Of a DNA stretch of 64,000 bases, positions 36,185 through 46,727 are shown piece by piece. The DNA is from Parasponia andersonii (Eukaryota; Streptophyta; Magnoliopsida; Rosales; Cannabaceae), in assembly GCA_002914805.1 (NCBI GenBank), contig JXTB01000050.1, positions 885,317-949,316 on the forward strand, given 5' to 3'. Under the pieces are notes generated by a model. That model worked only from the letters and a program-made list of their open reading frames with translations. It ran no database searches and was not told the origin of the DNA. Position 1 is the stretch's first letter. Each line of letters begins with the position of its first letter. The position numbers and the translations under genes are program-made.

Positions 36185-37640
36185 TTTTTTTTTTAAATAT
36201 AATTGCTATGCAAGTGCATGTACCGAACAAGTAATATAGTAATGAATTGGGTATCGTCTTCACAGAGATTAATCACCAAAATTAGTTGGAAAAACTAATT
36301 GTCAAATAAGTTTAATTAAGAATTTAGAGGAACTAACAAATGAAAATAAAAATATAAATGCTAAATATAAAACAATACGATCTAAACAAGAGATTGTAAA
36401 TCAATAGAGATATTAAGGCGGAATTATTGAATCCTCCTCGGTTGCAAATCTTGGTACAATTACTGTAGCAACACTTATGATAAAATTTACTTCAGTAATC
36501 GAAAATTCTATCTATACATAATAATTTTCTGAATTTATTATATTTTAAGTTCTTCAAACCATATTTAACATATTTCTATGCTGATCCAGTTCTCAATACA
36601 CCATTCATAGCATCGATTTTCAATGGGTTATATATGGTAACAATATATTCCTATATCGTTACTAATTTAAGAATCTACTAAAGGGACACTTGAAACATGC
36701 ATCATTCAGGTTAGATCCAATTAAAATTAACCTTTTCAGAATTAATCCTAGTTTATTTATCCTAAGTATTGGTGGCCAAACAATAATTGGACTTAATAAT
36801 GAAGCTCACTTGAATGAATAAGAGGAAATTACCATAAACACTTAAAAATAATATTTAATCCTTCATTACAAACTTAGATTCATCAATATTCCGGTTAAAT
36901 AAACTTAGCTCATAATCTGAAATTTAAACAACAGTAGCTTAAAATACTCCATCGATTTCAGAATATTCAAGAAAGGAAATAAAGAATTCAATAGAAGAAG
37001 ATTAAAAAAAGTAAAGAAAGTGCTAACTGGATGATAGTAATTTTTCGCCCACTACTGTTGCTAGTACTCTTCTTTCTTCGTCCTTTCTTCCTTGTACTAT
37101 TCCCTCTCTCCTCAATTCCTTTTTTGTGTAATTTTCTCTCTTGAGCTACCGCCACTACTTCTTCCTTCCTACAGTACATTTTCCTTTTATATTAGAGTAG
37201 CTAAGGTACCCTAACACACGTGTCAGCCAAATATAAAGTAAGGACCACTTTTTGCTTCATTTTTCCTTAGCTGGTATTTAATAATAGCTGTCAGCACTAA
37301 CTATGCGTAACAGATGTCAGCTAGAAAAAGAATTCTGTTGTTTAGTATTGCTCCGGCGCGTTGTTGCAGCAAAGTTACTTCAAGCCTTGACTTAAGTTCA
37401 GCGTTCCTTCAAAGATGCTGTCATTTAAATTCATCAAGACTCAAGTCCTAATTTCAGCATTTCTACTAGAAATTAATAAAAATAAAATATCTATTGACTA
37501 TATTAGATTTTAAACATCAGAAACACCACAGACTAAAACAAAATAAAGAAAAACACCGAAACTAGACAATTTGATCCTTTAAAACAACTATCCTAAGACT
37601 CAAAAACATACTAAATAACTTTATTTTTATAGAGTTATCA
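36185..37640 (-). repeat. 5' LTR of the truncated Ty3/gypsy element
   Basis: About 1.46 kb, homologous along its length to 24588-26130, for example caatacgatctaaac, then gagattgtaaatcaatagag. The last dozen bases of the LTR 3' end are poorly conserved beside the N at 36184. Confidence 0.85.
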
Positions 37641-38560
37641 GTCACTTCAGGCTCTTTGATGGTAATGAAAGATATAAGAAGAAATAACTTGTATTATTAT
37701 AATGGTAGTACAGTTGGACTTTTGTAAATATTGTATTCTGGAAAAATAGACAAGAGTAAAGTTCAACACAATAATTCATAATACTAAGGGACTGAGGGTA
37801 TTCTAGATTATATTTATTCTGATATGTAAGGACCTACCAAGACATCTTCTTTGAGAGGTACGCATTATTTTGTTACTTTTGTCGACGACTTTTCCAGAAA
37901 AATTTGGGTGTATGTAATGAAGACTAAAGATGATGTACTTGAAGTTTTCCTTAAAGAGAAAAGATAATTGAGACTCAAACGGATAGAAAAATCAAACGAC
38001 TTCAATCAGACAACGATTGAGAATATAGGAATGATCAATTTAGGATTTTGCTAGTCTGAAGGTATTATGCATCACACTATAGTCCGAAAAATATCACAGT
38101 AGAATGGGGTGGCAGAACTTATGAATCAGACTTTACTAAAGAAGGTTCAGTATATGTTGTCCAATGTTAGGTTGGGCAAAGCTTTTTGGGTTGAGGCAAT
38201 TACGTATGTACGTCATCTTGTTAATCGTTTATCATCAACTGTAATTGAAGGCAAAACCCCTCTTACAGTATGGTCTGGAAAACCTATTAGTAATTATGAT
38301 TCTTTACATGTATTTAGTTCCACTGCCTATTATCATGTGAAAGAATCCATATTGGATCCGAAAGCCAAGAAAATATTATTTATGGGTATCAACTCAGGTA
38401 TAAAGAGATATCGACTATGGTGTCTAAGCTCGAGGAAGATTTTATTTAACAGGGATGTTACTTTTGATGAGTCTGCCATGTTGAAGAAGGTAACAGAAGA
38501 CCAAGAGAAAACTATTAGTATTCTGCAGTGGGTGGAGCCTAGTAGACAACAGGAATAACA
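37641..38560 (+). pseudogene. Copia integrase remnant
   Basis: It begins with the second copy of the 195-bp repeat (37641-37835) and continues YFVTFVDDFSRKIWVYV, containing the first two conserved positions of the integrase core. The frame 38109-38558 starts MAELMNQTLLKKVQYML and includes WVEAITYVRHLVNRL and PISNYDSLHVF, the usual C-terminal part of a copia integrase. Stops and frame changes are present before 38109. Confidence 0.88.
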
Positions 38561-38699
38561 GTTGTCCCAGCTAATATTGTTAAAAATAGTGGTGACATTC
38601 CAGTGGCAGAGGAGGATAATAAAGATGATGAAGATGTTCTAACCCAAGAACCTCAACAATCGCAATAATCAATTGCACATAATAAGCCAAGACGTCAAA

Positions 38700-40336
38700 A
38701 TTCGTAAATTTGCTCGATTTGTTGATATGGTGGCCTATGCAGTTCCCATTGTAGATGATGATATTCCTTCCACGTATAAAGATGTAGTCAAAAGTTCAAA
38801 AACTGAACAATGAAAGAAAGCAATGGAGGAAGAAATGCAGTCTCTTCGAAAGAATGAAACTTGAGAGCTAGCTCAACTACCGAAGCACAAGAAGGCAATT
38901 GGGTGGAAATGGGTATACACAAAGAAAGAAAGATTTCCTGATAAGAATGACGTTTGCTTCAAGGTAATATTGGTAGTGAAAGGCTATGTTCAGTTGAAAG
39001 GAATTGATTATAATGAAGTATTTTCTCTAGTTGCTAAACATTCCTCCATTAGAATTTTGTTAGCCTTGGTAACATAGTTGGATTTTAAACTAGTTCAATT
39101 GGATGTGAAAACTGTATTTTTACACAGTGATTTAGAAGAGGAAATGTATATGTCTCAGTCAGAAGGATTCAAGGTTAATGGAAAAGAAAATTGGGTTTAT
39201 AAACTAAAAAGATCACTTTATGGGCTAAAACAATCGCCAAGGCAGTATTACAAGCGATTTGATCGGTTTATGATAGGTCAGAACTGCACAAGAAGCAAGT
39301 TTGATAGTTTTGTGTATTATCGTAGGCTCCGAGGTGGATCTTTCATTTATCTACTCTTATATGTTGATAATATATTGATAGTTTCAAAAAATCAAGAAGA
39401 AATTAAGACATTGAAAGCTCAGTTGAATCAAGAATTTGAGATGAAATATCTCAGTAAAGTGAAGAAAATTCTCGGTATAGAGATTAGCAGAGATAGATGG
39501 AGAAGCAAAGTTAGTTTGACTCAGAGATAATATCTGAAGAAAGTATTATAATGTTTTGATATGATTGAATAATCAAAACTTGTTAGTATGTCACTTGCTC
39601 CTCATTTCAAACTTAGCATGTCTTTGTCTGCAAGTACAGATACAGAGCGAGAGTATATGTCATAAGTTCCGTATTTAAATATGGTTGGTTGCTTGATATA
39701 TACGATGGCGTGTATGAGACTCGAAATTTCACATATAGTTAGAGTTGTGAGCATATATATGCATGAACCAGGGAAAGATCATTGGCAAGCTGTGAAATAG
39801 ATTCTAAAATACTTATTAAATACTGTAGATATTGGTTTAGTTTTTGAGCTAGATGATAGACTTGGTCAGTGTGTGGTTGGTTATGTTGATTCCGTTTACA
39901 TTGGTGATTTGGATAAATGTCGTTCAACTATTAGATGTGTATTCATATTTACAAGAGCACTAATAATTGGAAGTCTACTTTGCAGTCTGCATTTGCTTTG
40001 TCTACTATAGTGGCAGAGTACAGGGCAGTTACAGAGACTGTAAAGGAAACTATTTAGCTACAAGGATTATTGGAAGAGCTGAGAATTATTCAGGAGCATA
40101 TCTGTATTTATTCTGATAGTCAGAGTGTCATTCGCTTAGTAAAGAATCCAGTATACCATATACGTATGAAGCATATTGATGTCCGACATCACTTTGTACC
40201 GGAGATTATTAATAAAGAAAAGATACTGCTTCAGAAGATTGAGATTGCTGAGAATCCTATAGATATGATAGCTAAGGTGGTGACATCGATCAAGTTCAAT
40301 CATTATTTGGACTTAATCAACATCCTAAAAATTTGA
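38700..40336 (+). pseudogene. Copia reverse transcriptase and RNase H remnant
   Basis: An RT start (VGWKW-like segment near 38900) leads to a frame at 39078-39530 with LVQLDVKTVFLHSDLEEEMYM and SLYGLKQSPRQYYKRF. The catalytic box reads YVDN instead of YVDD. RNase H lies at 39900-40336, with the frame 40070-40336 carrying IYSDSQSVIRLVKNP and KHIDVRHHFV. Stops occur at several places between. Confidence 0.88.
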
Positions 40337-40436
40337 TGTCGCCTTTTAGCGTATAAAGTGGCGTTGTTGTAATAGATAGATGATACAAGAAATAGGGAAA
40401 TTTAGGTAGGACCTGCTAATTCGCCAAGATAGAGAT

Positions 40437-40833
40437 TGTTAGAATTTGGCTTGTAAATTTTTGTAGTTATTTTGTGTTTTGTCCCACATTGCTCGTGTAT
40501 GAATATTTAAGGTCTATAGTTAGCTATAAATAAAGCCTTCTGTAATTGGTTTTAATCATCCCAAAATTAGTTCCATACTTTATTCCTAAGGACCTCTGTA
40601 GTTTTTTTTTTTAACCCATTTTTCCATTTATTTTCGGGTTTTTGCATTATAGCTTAGATTTTGTATTTCCTCAACGCCCCGATGACGTAGGTAATTTGTC
40701 ATGCTTTCGTTAACTTCAGTAACTAGTTGATAGTTTATATTTAATATTATCTTAGTATTTGATAGTTTATATTTAATATTATCTTAGTATTAAATATAAG
40801 AATTTGGAGTAGTTATACTTCCGTTGTACAACA
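40437..40833 (+). repeat. 3' LTR of the copia element, 397 bp
   Basis: It pairs with 33112-33541 and is preceded by purine-rich agatagagat. A 33-bp segment (gatagtttatatttaata...) is tandemly repeated near 40730-40795 only in this copy, while other parts are shorter than in the 5' LTR. Confidence 0.9.
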
Positions 40834-41331
40834 AAGTCCACCAAAACACAAAGGCTCAAGGCTAGGAAGCATAGTCTGTACAAACTCCCGCTGAAACCTC
40901 AACAGGAGAAATAACACCAAGTTTATTACAAGAAAAGTCCCAGCTAGCCATAAAATTCACATTACGGGAAATACAAGTAAGTACTAATTCAGAAAAGCAG
41001 CATTTGAGAGCACGAATATTCTCAAAAATTAGATCAACATCCCTGGGTATCTCTTTCTATAAATTCTAATACCATTCAAGTCTAAATAATGAGACTCAAT
41101 AACTACGAACTTCCAGCTATGCATCACCACCATGTTAATCCTAAGCAAAATGGTCGAGGCTTCCTCGAAGGTGGGATCCGTACACTGCACCACTTCCACC
41201 TGCAAGGCTAAAATGTTTCCAAATTCATCCCGAGCTACGACTGCTACCACTAAGTAGATTTCTCTCACCACTACATCAACATTAACTTTGATCCAAGGTG
41301 CAGAGCCGGAGTCCATTGACTTAGCATTCAC
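40834..41331 (-). pseudogene. LINE-type RNase H domain (RVT_3-like) remnant
   Basis: The minus-strand frame 41331-41029 reads APWIKVNVDVVV, then VVARDEFGNILALQVE and DPTFEEASTILLRI, the pattern of the RNase H domain at the end of plant LINE polyproteins. The first Asp (NVD) and the Glu region are kept. The later Asp of the usual GDS motif is not present (ESHY). The 3' tail of the same element is found on the other side of the copia insertion (33060-33111). A stand-alone RNase H-like host gene is less likely. Confidence 0.65.
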
Positions 41332-41415
41332 TCATTTGAGAAGTTAATGTCAAATGAGTTTACTCATTCGACATTTCTCTCACCTGTAACGCTCAATCAA
41401 CTTCTCAAACTCACG

Positions 41416-41438
41416 NNNNNNNNNNNNNNNNNNNNNNN
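41416..41438. other. Short assembly gap (23 Ns)
   Basis: The same 13 bases (tctcaaactcacg) lie directly on both sides (41403-41415 and 41439-41451), which suggests two contig ends that overlap rather than truly missing sequence. Confidence 0.9.
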
Positions 41439-43600
41439 TCTCAAACTCACGGATGCAATTTGAGAAGTTATACTTATGATTTGTGAGCTTATTTATTTCT
41501 GCTTACAATGCGAGAACTCACACTAGCCGGATGACGATTTGCATTTTCTTTAGTTAGGTGGCGATTTATAGGCTTTTTTTCTTTGGCTTACAAATTGCGA
41601 GCTCATTTTTCTTTGTTCACGAATAAAAGCAACTAGCAATGGGAATATTCAAAATGGTGATAGAATAAAAAGAAAATGGACGAATATAAAACCAAGACCT
41701 TCTAATTATAATAGCATAATTAACCGAGTAGAATTTGTGAAAACAAATAATGAAGTGTTGAAATGAAAATTGCTTCTTAGCCAAACCATTGGTTAATTTT
41801 ACTATTTTTTTTTTTTTTTTAAGGGGATGGGAATGTTTGAATGAACGTTAAATCCCAATATTGAAAATACAAAGATACTAATCATGGTAAGTCTGCAATT
41901 GCAAACTAAGGGTTGTTTAATAGTTTTTGGTATAGACTTTTTTCCAGCCTGTGTTTGGTTTATAATTGATTAAGTGAATCCATGACTAATTTTTTACCAT
42001 CAAATCCTTTAATGTGATTGGTTTATAAGGGTTGTTTAATGATTTTTATAAGTGATTAAGTAAATCCATGACTAATTTTTCACCTTACAAAGCCTTTAAT
42101 GTGATTGGTTTATAAGGGTTGTTTAATAATTTTTGCTAGACTTTTGTCCCACATTTAATATGACTAATTTTTCACCTTACAATTAAAGTGATAAGGTAAT
42201 GGAATATTCAATAAGTTTTAATATAAGAATCTTTGGTGGATAAAAAGACAAAACAAAGTTTATTTCATAGAAACTAGTAAAATACATCATACATGTTTGG
42301 GCATCAAGAAAAGACAGAGTAATATTTGCTTACTAGAAGAGAAAGAGAACTTTCATTCCACCCCAATAATATAGAAAAGGATGGAGTAATGATGTTGTTT
42401 TTAGTCATTGCTTTGTTACGGGGGGTCAAACAAGAATCAACAATTTGATCTAGAGGCGCTTTAATTAATAGTAATCATTAAACATTTAAATATCTTTTGG
42501 TATTGGGGTCAAGATAAGCTGTTACTTAGCTCTCAAATTTATGTAGCTGTATTGAATGTTGTTTTGGCTTTTTCTTTTTGGGATTTCAAATATTTTCTTA
42601 TTTCGTTATCTTCAATTAATGGAAGACAGAAGCAAAGACGAAGCTGAGGTAATTGTTAAGCTTTAGTTGGTAAAGTAACTATAATATATAGTATTTTCTT
42701 ATTTTTCATGTTTTATCTTTGCTGTAATCAAATTAATTTAGTTTATATACTATTTGGTAAAGTACAATTACAAAGATATAATTAATCAATTCAGTCAACC
42801 TCAACTACTACTTGATTATTTACCTAGAATAATTAGTACTTGGTTGTTAATTTAAGCGCGATTTAAAACATTATATATATATTAAATATAAAAAAAATGA
42901 AGGTGATCATTGCATGGCTCATGCGGGTACTCTTTCATCTTTCATCTCTTACCCACCCCTCTTTTGATTTATTATTATTCTTAGATCGTTACAAACGTAG
43001 TTCTCCAAATATGTCAAATTTGAAAAAAAATTTCAATGCGTAATAGAGGACCACAAAAAATTTAAATAACAAAGAGAAAGATATATTAAGAGAGAAAGCT
43101 ATTAATGTTTTGGGAATTAAGATGATCTCTGTTTTTGGACTCTTAATTGGAAATGTATTATTTTTTTTAAATTTTTTTGTATATCCAATGTACATTATTT
43201 AATTAGAATTAGTATAATATATATTTTTATTTTTTATCGATAAAAAATTTAATTTTGATCGCTAGAATTTAATACGACGGTTATATATATATATATTATC
43301 ACTTAATTCGTATTAGAATTTGTTCAAATATTAAATATAATTGTTAGATCAAAATGTTACCTTAAAATTAATTTTTCTTGGAGGATAAAAAAATATATAT
43401 ATTGCACTCGTTCCCATATTTAATATATTTATATTTTCGGGTACATCAGCAATCACTTCACGTATTAGGATTGGTGGTCTAATGCGGTGGGAGTGACTCG
43501 CAGTTAGGCCTTATGGTGAGGAGTTAATAAGCATCCTAACCACCCACTTGTTAGCACGTTAGTCGTTAAGTATACGATCGTGACTAGAAGAACGTATATC

Positions 43601-43635
<35 letters not shown>

Positions 43636-44430
43636 TTACATATCTAAATTATCATTTTTATTTGCCCTATTTTTATTAAATTTTCAGTTAATCATTGTTT
43701 CCATTTGTTGGTAATAAACACCCCTGTATGTTATTTCACAGTCTAATTTGAGGTCTGGTCTAACCGGATGAGACTATAGATTTGTTTCAATTTTAAAATT
43801 AGAACTAAATATTGAAATATTGAGAATGTGCAAAATGGATGTTATAAATTGAATAATATGTTAAACTATTTGGTATAATTAGTTAATTATCCTGATTTTT
43901 TTCCCTAAAGTGTTTTTTGTTTTTTCTTACGTTTTTTTTTTTTCCCTTTCTTAAGTACGACGTTGAACTCTTAAAACTACCTGACCCTTGAAAATAAGCC
44001 ACTCTTTTGACATTTAGGATATTAAGCATTATTTATGATTAGTACTGTTTTTTTCTCCATATATGCAAAATGAAAAATCAATTAATTCATTAATTTTTTT
44101 AGTCAAACTATTCATTAATTGGTAATAAAAATTTGCTTATTAACAAATGGGAAACATTGAATTCCTTATCGTGCAAGTTAAACCAAAATTAAATGGGTTA
44201 CTTAAGTTTTATCTAATTACCTTTCCAAATTTTGGATAAGTGTAATAAATGCATCTCATTCACTATGGAAAATTTAGTCTATAAGTAGTTAAAAATTTAA
44301 TTTCAATTTTTACAGTACATTCACATTGGAAATAATAAAAAAAGACATTCCTTATTGAAAAATTTTCCAAAAGCCAAAATAGATAGAAAGATGTGGAAAG
44401 TAATAACGACTTTAAGAAAATGTTATTAAA
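41439..44430. other. AT-rich intergenic sequence with repeats
   Basis: No gene was recognised. It contains the degenerate tandem repeat at 41910-42200 and (TA)n microsatellites near 43280-43297 and 43600-43632. A slightly GC-richer patch at 43441-43600 has no coding signature. Confidence 0.5.
41910..42200 (+). repeat. Three degenerate tandem units
   Basis: Units beginning gggttgtttaatNNtttttN start at 41910, 42029 and 42116. Shared blocks include ccatgactaatttttcacc and cctttaatgtgattggttta. Unit length varies (119 and 87 bp). No frame. Confidence 0.75.
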
Positions 44431-44436
44431 GTAGGT

Positions 44437-44492
44437 GGCGCGAAATCAACGACTTCTTGCATAGTCCTTATTCAACTGAAACCGTTTCCCGC
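44437..44492 (+). promoter_or_regulatory. E2F and MSA-like site cluster upstream of the AUG8-like gene
   Basis: ggcgcgaaa at 44437-44445 is the reverse complement of the consensus E2F site TTTCGCGCC. A second E2F-type site, tttcccgc, lies at 44485-44492. An AACGG core (as CCGTT at 44482-44486), as found in mitosis-specific MSA elements, overlaps it. The cluster is about 150-200 bases before the CT-rich leader of a microtubule gene. Binding is not shown. Confidence 0.45.
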
Positions 44493-44637
44493 AATTTTCT
44501 TTTTCTTTTTTTTTTTCTTTTTTAAATCATAAATTGATTTAATTAACAGATGACTATTTAATATAATTATTAATTTTTATTATTTACTCTCAATAAAAAT
44601 ATTTATTATTTCTTCAACTTCATCGTGTCTTCTCCTC

Positions 44638-44954
44638 TTTCTCTCTCTCTCTCTCTCTCTCAACGAAGAATTCCCGCCGGAAAGTCGGACTCTCCGATCA
44701 CCATCGGCCGCCTGTTTCCGTCTCCGGCGATCCTGCCGTCTCGTTTCGATTCAAATTTGGGGATGGGTCGAGATTTGTGATCTTATAATCCCAAATCCTC
44801 GGGCGAATTACGGAGTGAAATTTTAGGTTATCGCTGCAAATTTGAGTTTGGGGGGTTAGGTTATCTGGATTACTTGGGAGTGTTTGGATTCCGAGAAAAT
44901 AAGAGAATTTAAGAAGAGAAAAGTTTTGCCGTTAATCGTTTGATTAACCAAAAG
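44638..44954 (+). other. Non-coding first exon of the AUG8-like gene
   Basis: A (CT)n tract (44638-44660) and GC-rich leader end at a strong donor, aaaag|gtgagt, with GT at 44955. The matching acceptor is ggatag just before 46722. The 5' end is approximate. A five-codon upstream frame (MGRDL, 44763-44780) lies in it. The leader intron is 1767 bp and contains pyrimidine-rich stretches and long but featureless frames. Confidence 0.6.
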
Positions 44955-46727
44955 GTGAGTTTTTTTCCTTTTATTGAAGCTTTAAATTTCATAATAAGCG
45001 TATCTCAATTTCTAATTATTATTATTATTGTTTTTTTATTGTTCTAGTGGTGTGAAGTAAATAAAAATCGTTTATTACTGTTTTTACATGTTTTTACGGC
45101 TTTGTAATTTTTTATGGGAAATATTTATATACTCTCTAAAATTTGATAAAGAGAAATGGGTATTATTTATTTTGTTTGATTTTTTGGTTTTTTCTTTGGG
45201 AAATTTTTTGGGTTCAATGAAAAATCTCTCTTTTGTTTTGGAAATTTAGCTATGGAGCGATTACATGAACAGTGAAACACTGATCTTTGTCTTCCATATT
45301 AGAGACATGAACCTGTTAAATGTGTTTTATTTATCATGGAAAATCCATTTCAACTTAAAATTATAATAAAGTTTCCTGGTTGTTTTTTATTTTCGTTCCT
45401 AAGTCTTGAAAAAATGAATACTAGAGTCAAAATGAAAATAATACATTATACAAATTTCCCATGTAACTCTGTCTGTGAAATATATTGTTTTGTATGTATT
45501 CTATTTTTTACTATTCTATTCATTTTTGTGTGTGTGTGGTGAAGTTTGTATAATTTAGACCCCAAAATTCATGGGGATGGACAATGATCTCCCTTCCACG
45601 TGGACCTCCTCCTTTCTTGCCATTTCCCCGAGGACATTAGCACCTGCAACTTCAATCTTCTAATAATTAGTGGAATATAATATGTATATATATATATATA
45701 TATGCATACAAACAAAATACACGGATTAAGGGTATTAAAAATTTCTTTCTTAGGTTTCAGTAGTGGTTGAGTTTGCAAAAAAAAAAAAAAAAAAAAACAT
45801 TAAAAAATTCCATGAATCATGATAACAATTGATAGCAAGTGATCCCAAGATGGCTTTGTCTTTCATTAGAGCCTGTTTGTGATAGTTTTGATAAACTTCC
45901 ATTGAATTCACTTTCATGAAAGTGAAGAGGAAAGGGAATAGGGCTAAGTGGGGTTGTGTTTAGAGTAAACCAATTTCCAGCCTAGCTGACCATGGCACTC
46001 CCGTGAGAGGGACAAAAGAAAAGAAAAGAAAAGAAAAAATAAATGAAAAGAATCCCTCTATCCTACCCACCTTTTTTTCAACTTATCCTACACTCACTCT
46101 GTCTCTCTCTCTCTCTCTCTGTCTTTCCATCCTTCCTTCCCCTTAGTCCACTCTCCCAGTATCACCACCAATTGCTGAGGGGACCCCTACCCTGTAATGG
46201 CAGTTTATGGGTAACAAAAGCCAAACCTTTAATGATAACTGTTTGTGCACGTTGTGGCATTTCCCGCAATTCTCTGTGACCCCTGTAACCCTGTTTTTAC
46301 CATATGTCGTTTAACCTTTCTCTAACCACCTTCTCCTCCTTCCCATTGCCTGATCTACTCGGATTCGGGCTTATCTTGAGGAAAGAACAATACCCATTTG
46401 CGTTTATGAGTTGTAACTCTGATATTGATGCTCTATCAGATCTGTGGCTCTGTAAAGATGTATGTTTTTTCATTTTTCATTTCATTTTGCCTTTTTCTTT
46501 TTCAGGCGGTTTATTCTTTGCTTTTCTTTTTCCCCTGACCTCATTTGCATCTTACTTTTCTTGTTTATGGCAGATTTATAACAGAGAAAAGGATCTTCTT
46601 TTTTGAGGTGCTTGTGTTATGCCACTGAATGCGGAATACAAGAAAAGCTTAGGCTTTCAGATAATGGTGGTGGTTCAGTTTTTGTGATTGGTTTCTTATC
46701 AATGTTTTCTTGTTTGGATAGTGTTTG

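Larger units (their letters stand above)
34952..37640 (-). mobile_element. Truncated Ty3/gypsy element (LTR plus gag) inserted antisense in the copia element
   Basis: On the minus strand the 5' LTR runs from 37640 (TGATAACTCTATAAAAATAA) to about 36185, and gag follows to 34952, where the element is cut off. Pol and the 3' LTR are missing. The LTR family is that of the solo LTR at 24588-26130. No leader or primer site separates LTR and gag, and a lone N sits at the junction (36184), so sequence is missing there, either biologically or in assembly. The flanking copia sequence is duplicated for 195 bp. Confidence 0.85.
33112..40833 (+). mobile_element. Ty1/copia retrotransposon, degenerate, split by a Ty3/gypsy insertion
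   Basis: Terminal repeats at 33112-33541 and 40437-40833 begin TGTTAGAATTTGGCTTGT and end in ACA. The whole is flanked by a perfect 5-bp duplication, aagtc (33107-33111 and 40834-40838). The internal order is gag, zinc knuckle, protease, integrase, reverse transcriptase, RNase H: the Ty1/copia order. A sequence after the 5' LTR (gggatcagaag, 33545) resembles a weak methionine-tRNA primer site. Numerous stops and frameshifts make it inactive. Positions 34952-37640 are a foreign antisense element. Confidence 0.92.

Noticed and set aside
41029-41331. RNase H-like frame considered as a host gene
   Set aside because: Its active-site pattern is incomplete and it is followed, after removal of the copia element, by a LINE-type 3' tail.
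46043-46606. Two frames of 78 and 100 codons before the AUG8-like gene
   Set aside because: They fall in the leader intron, are pyrimidine-driven (Leu, Ser, Phe rich) and have no family features.
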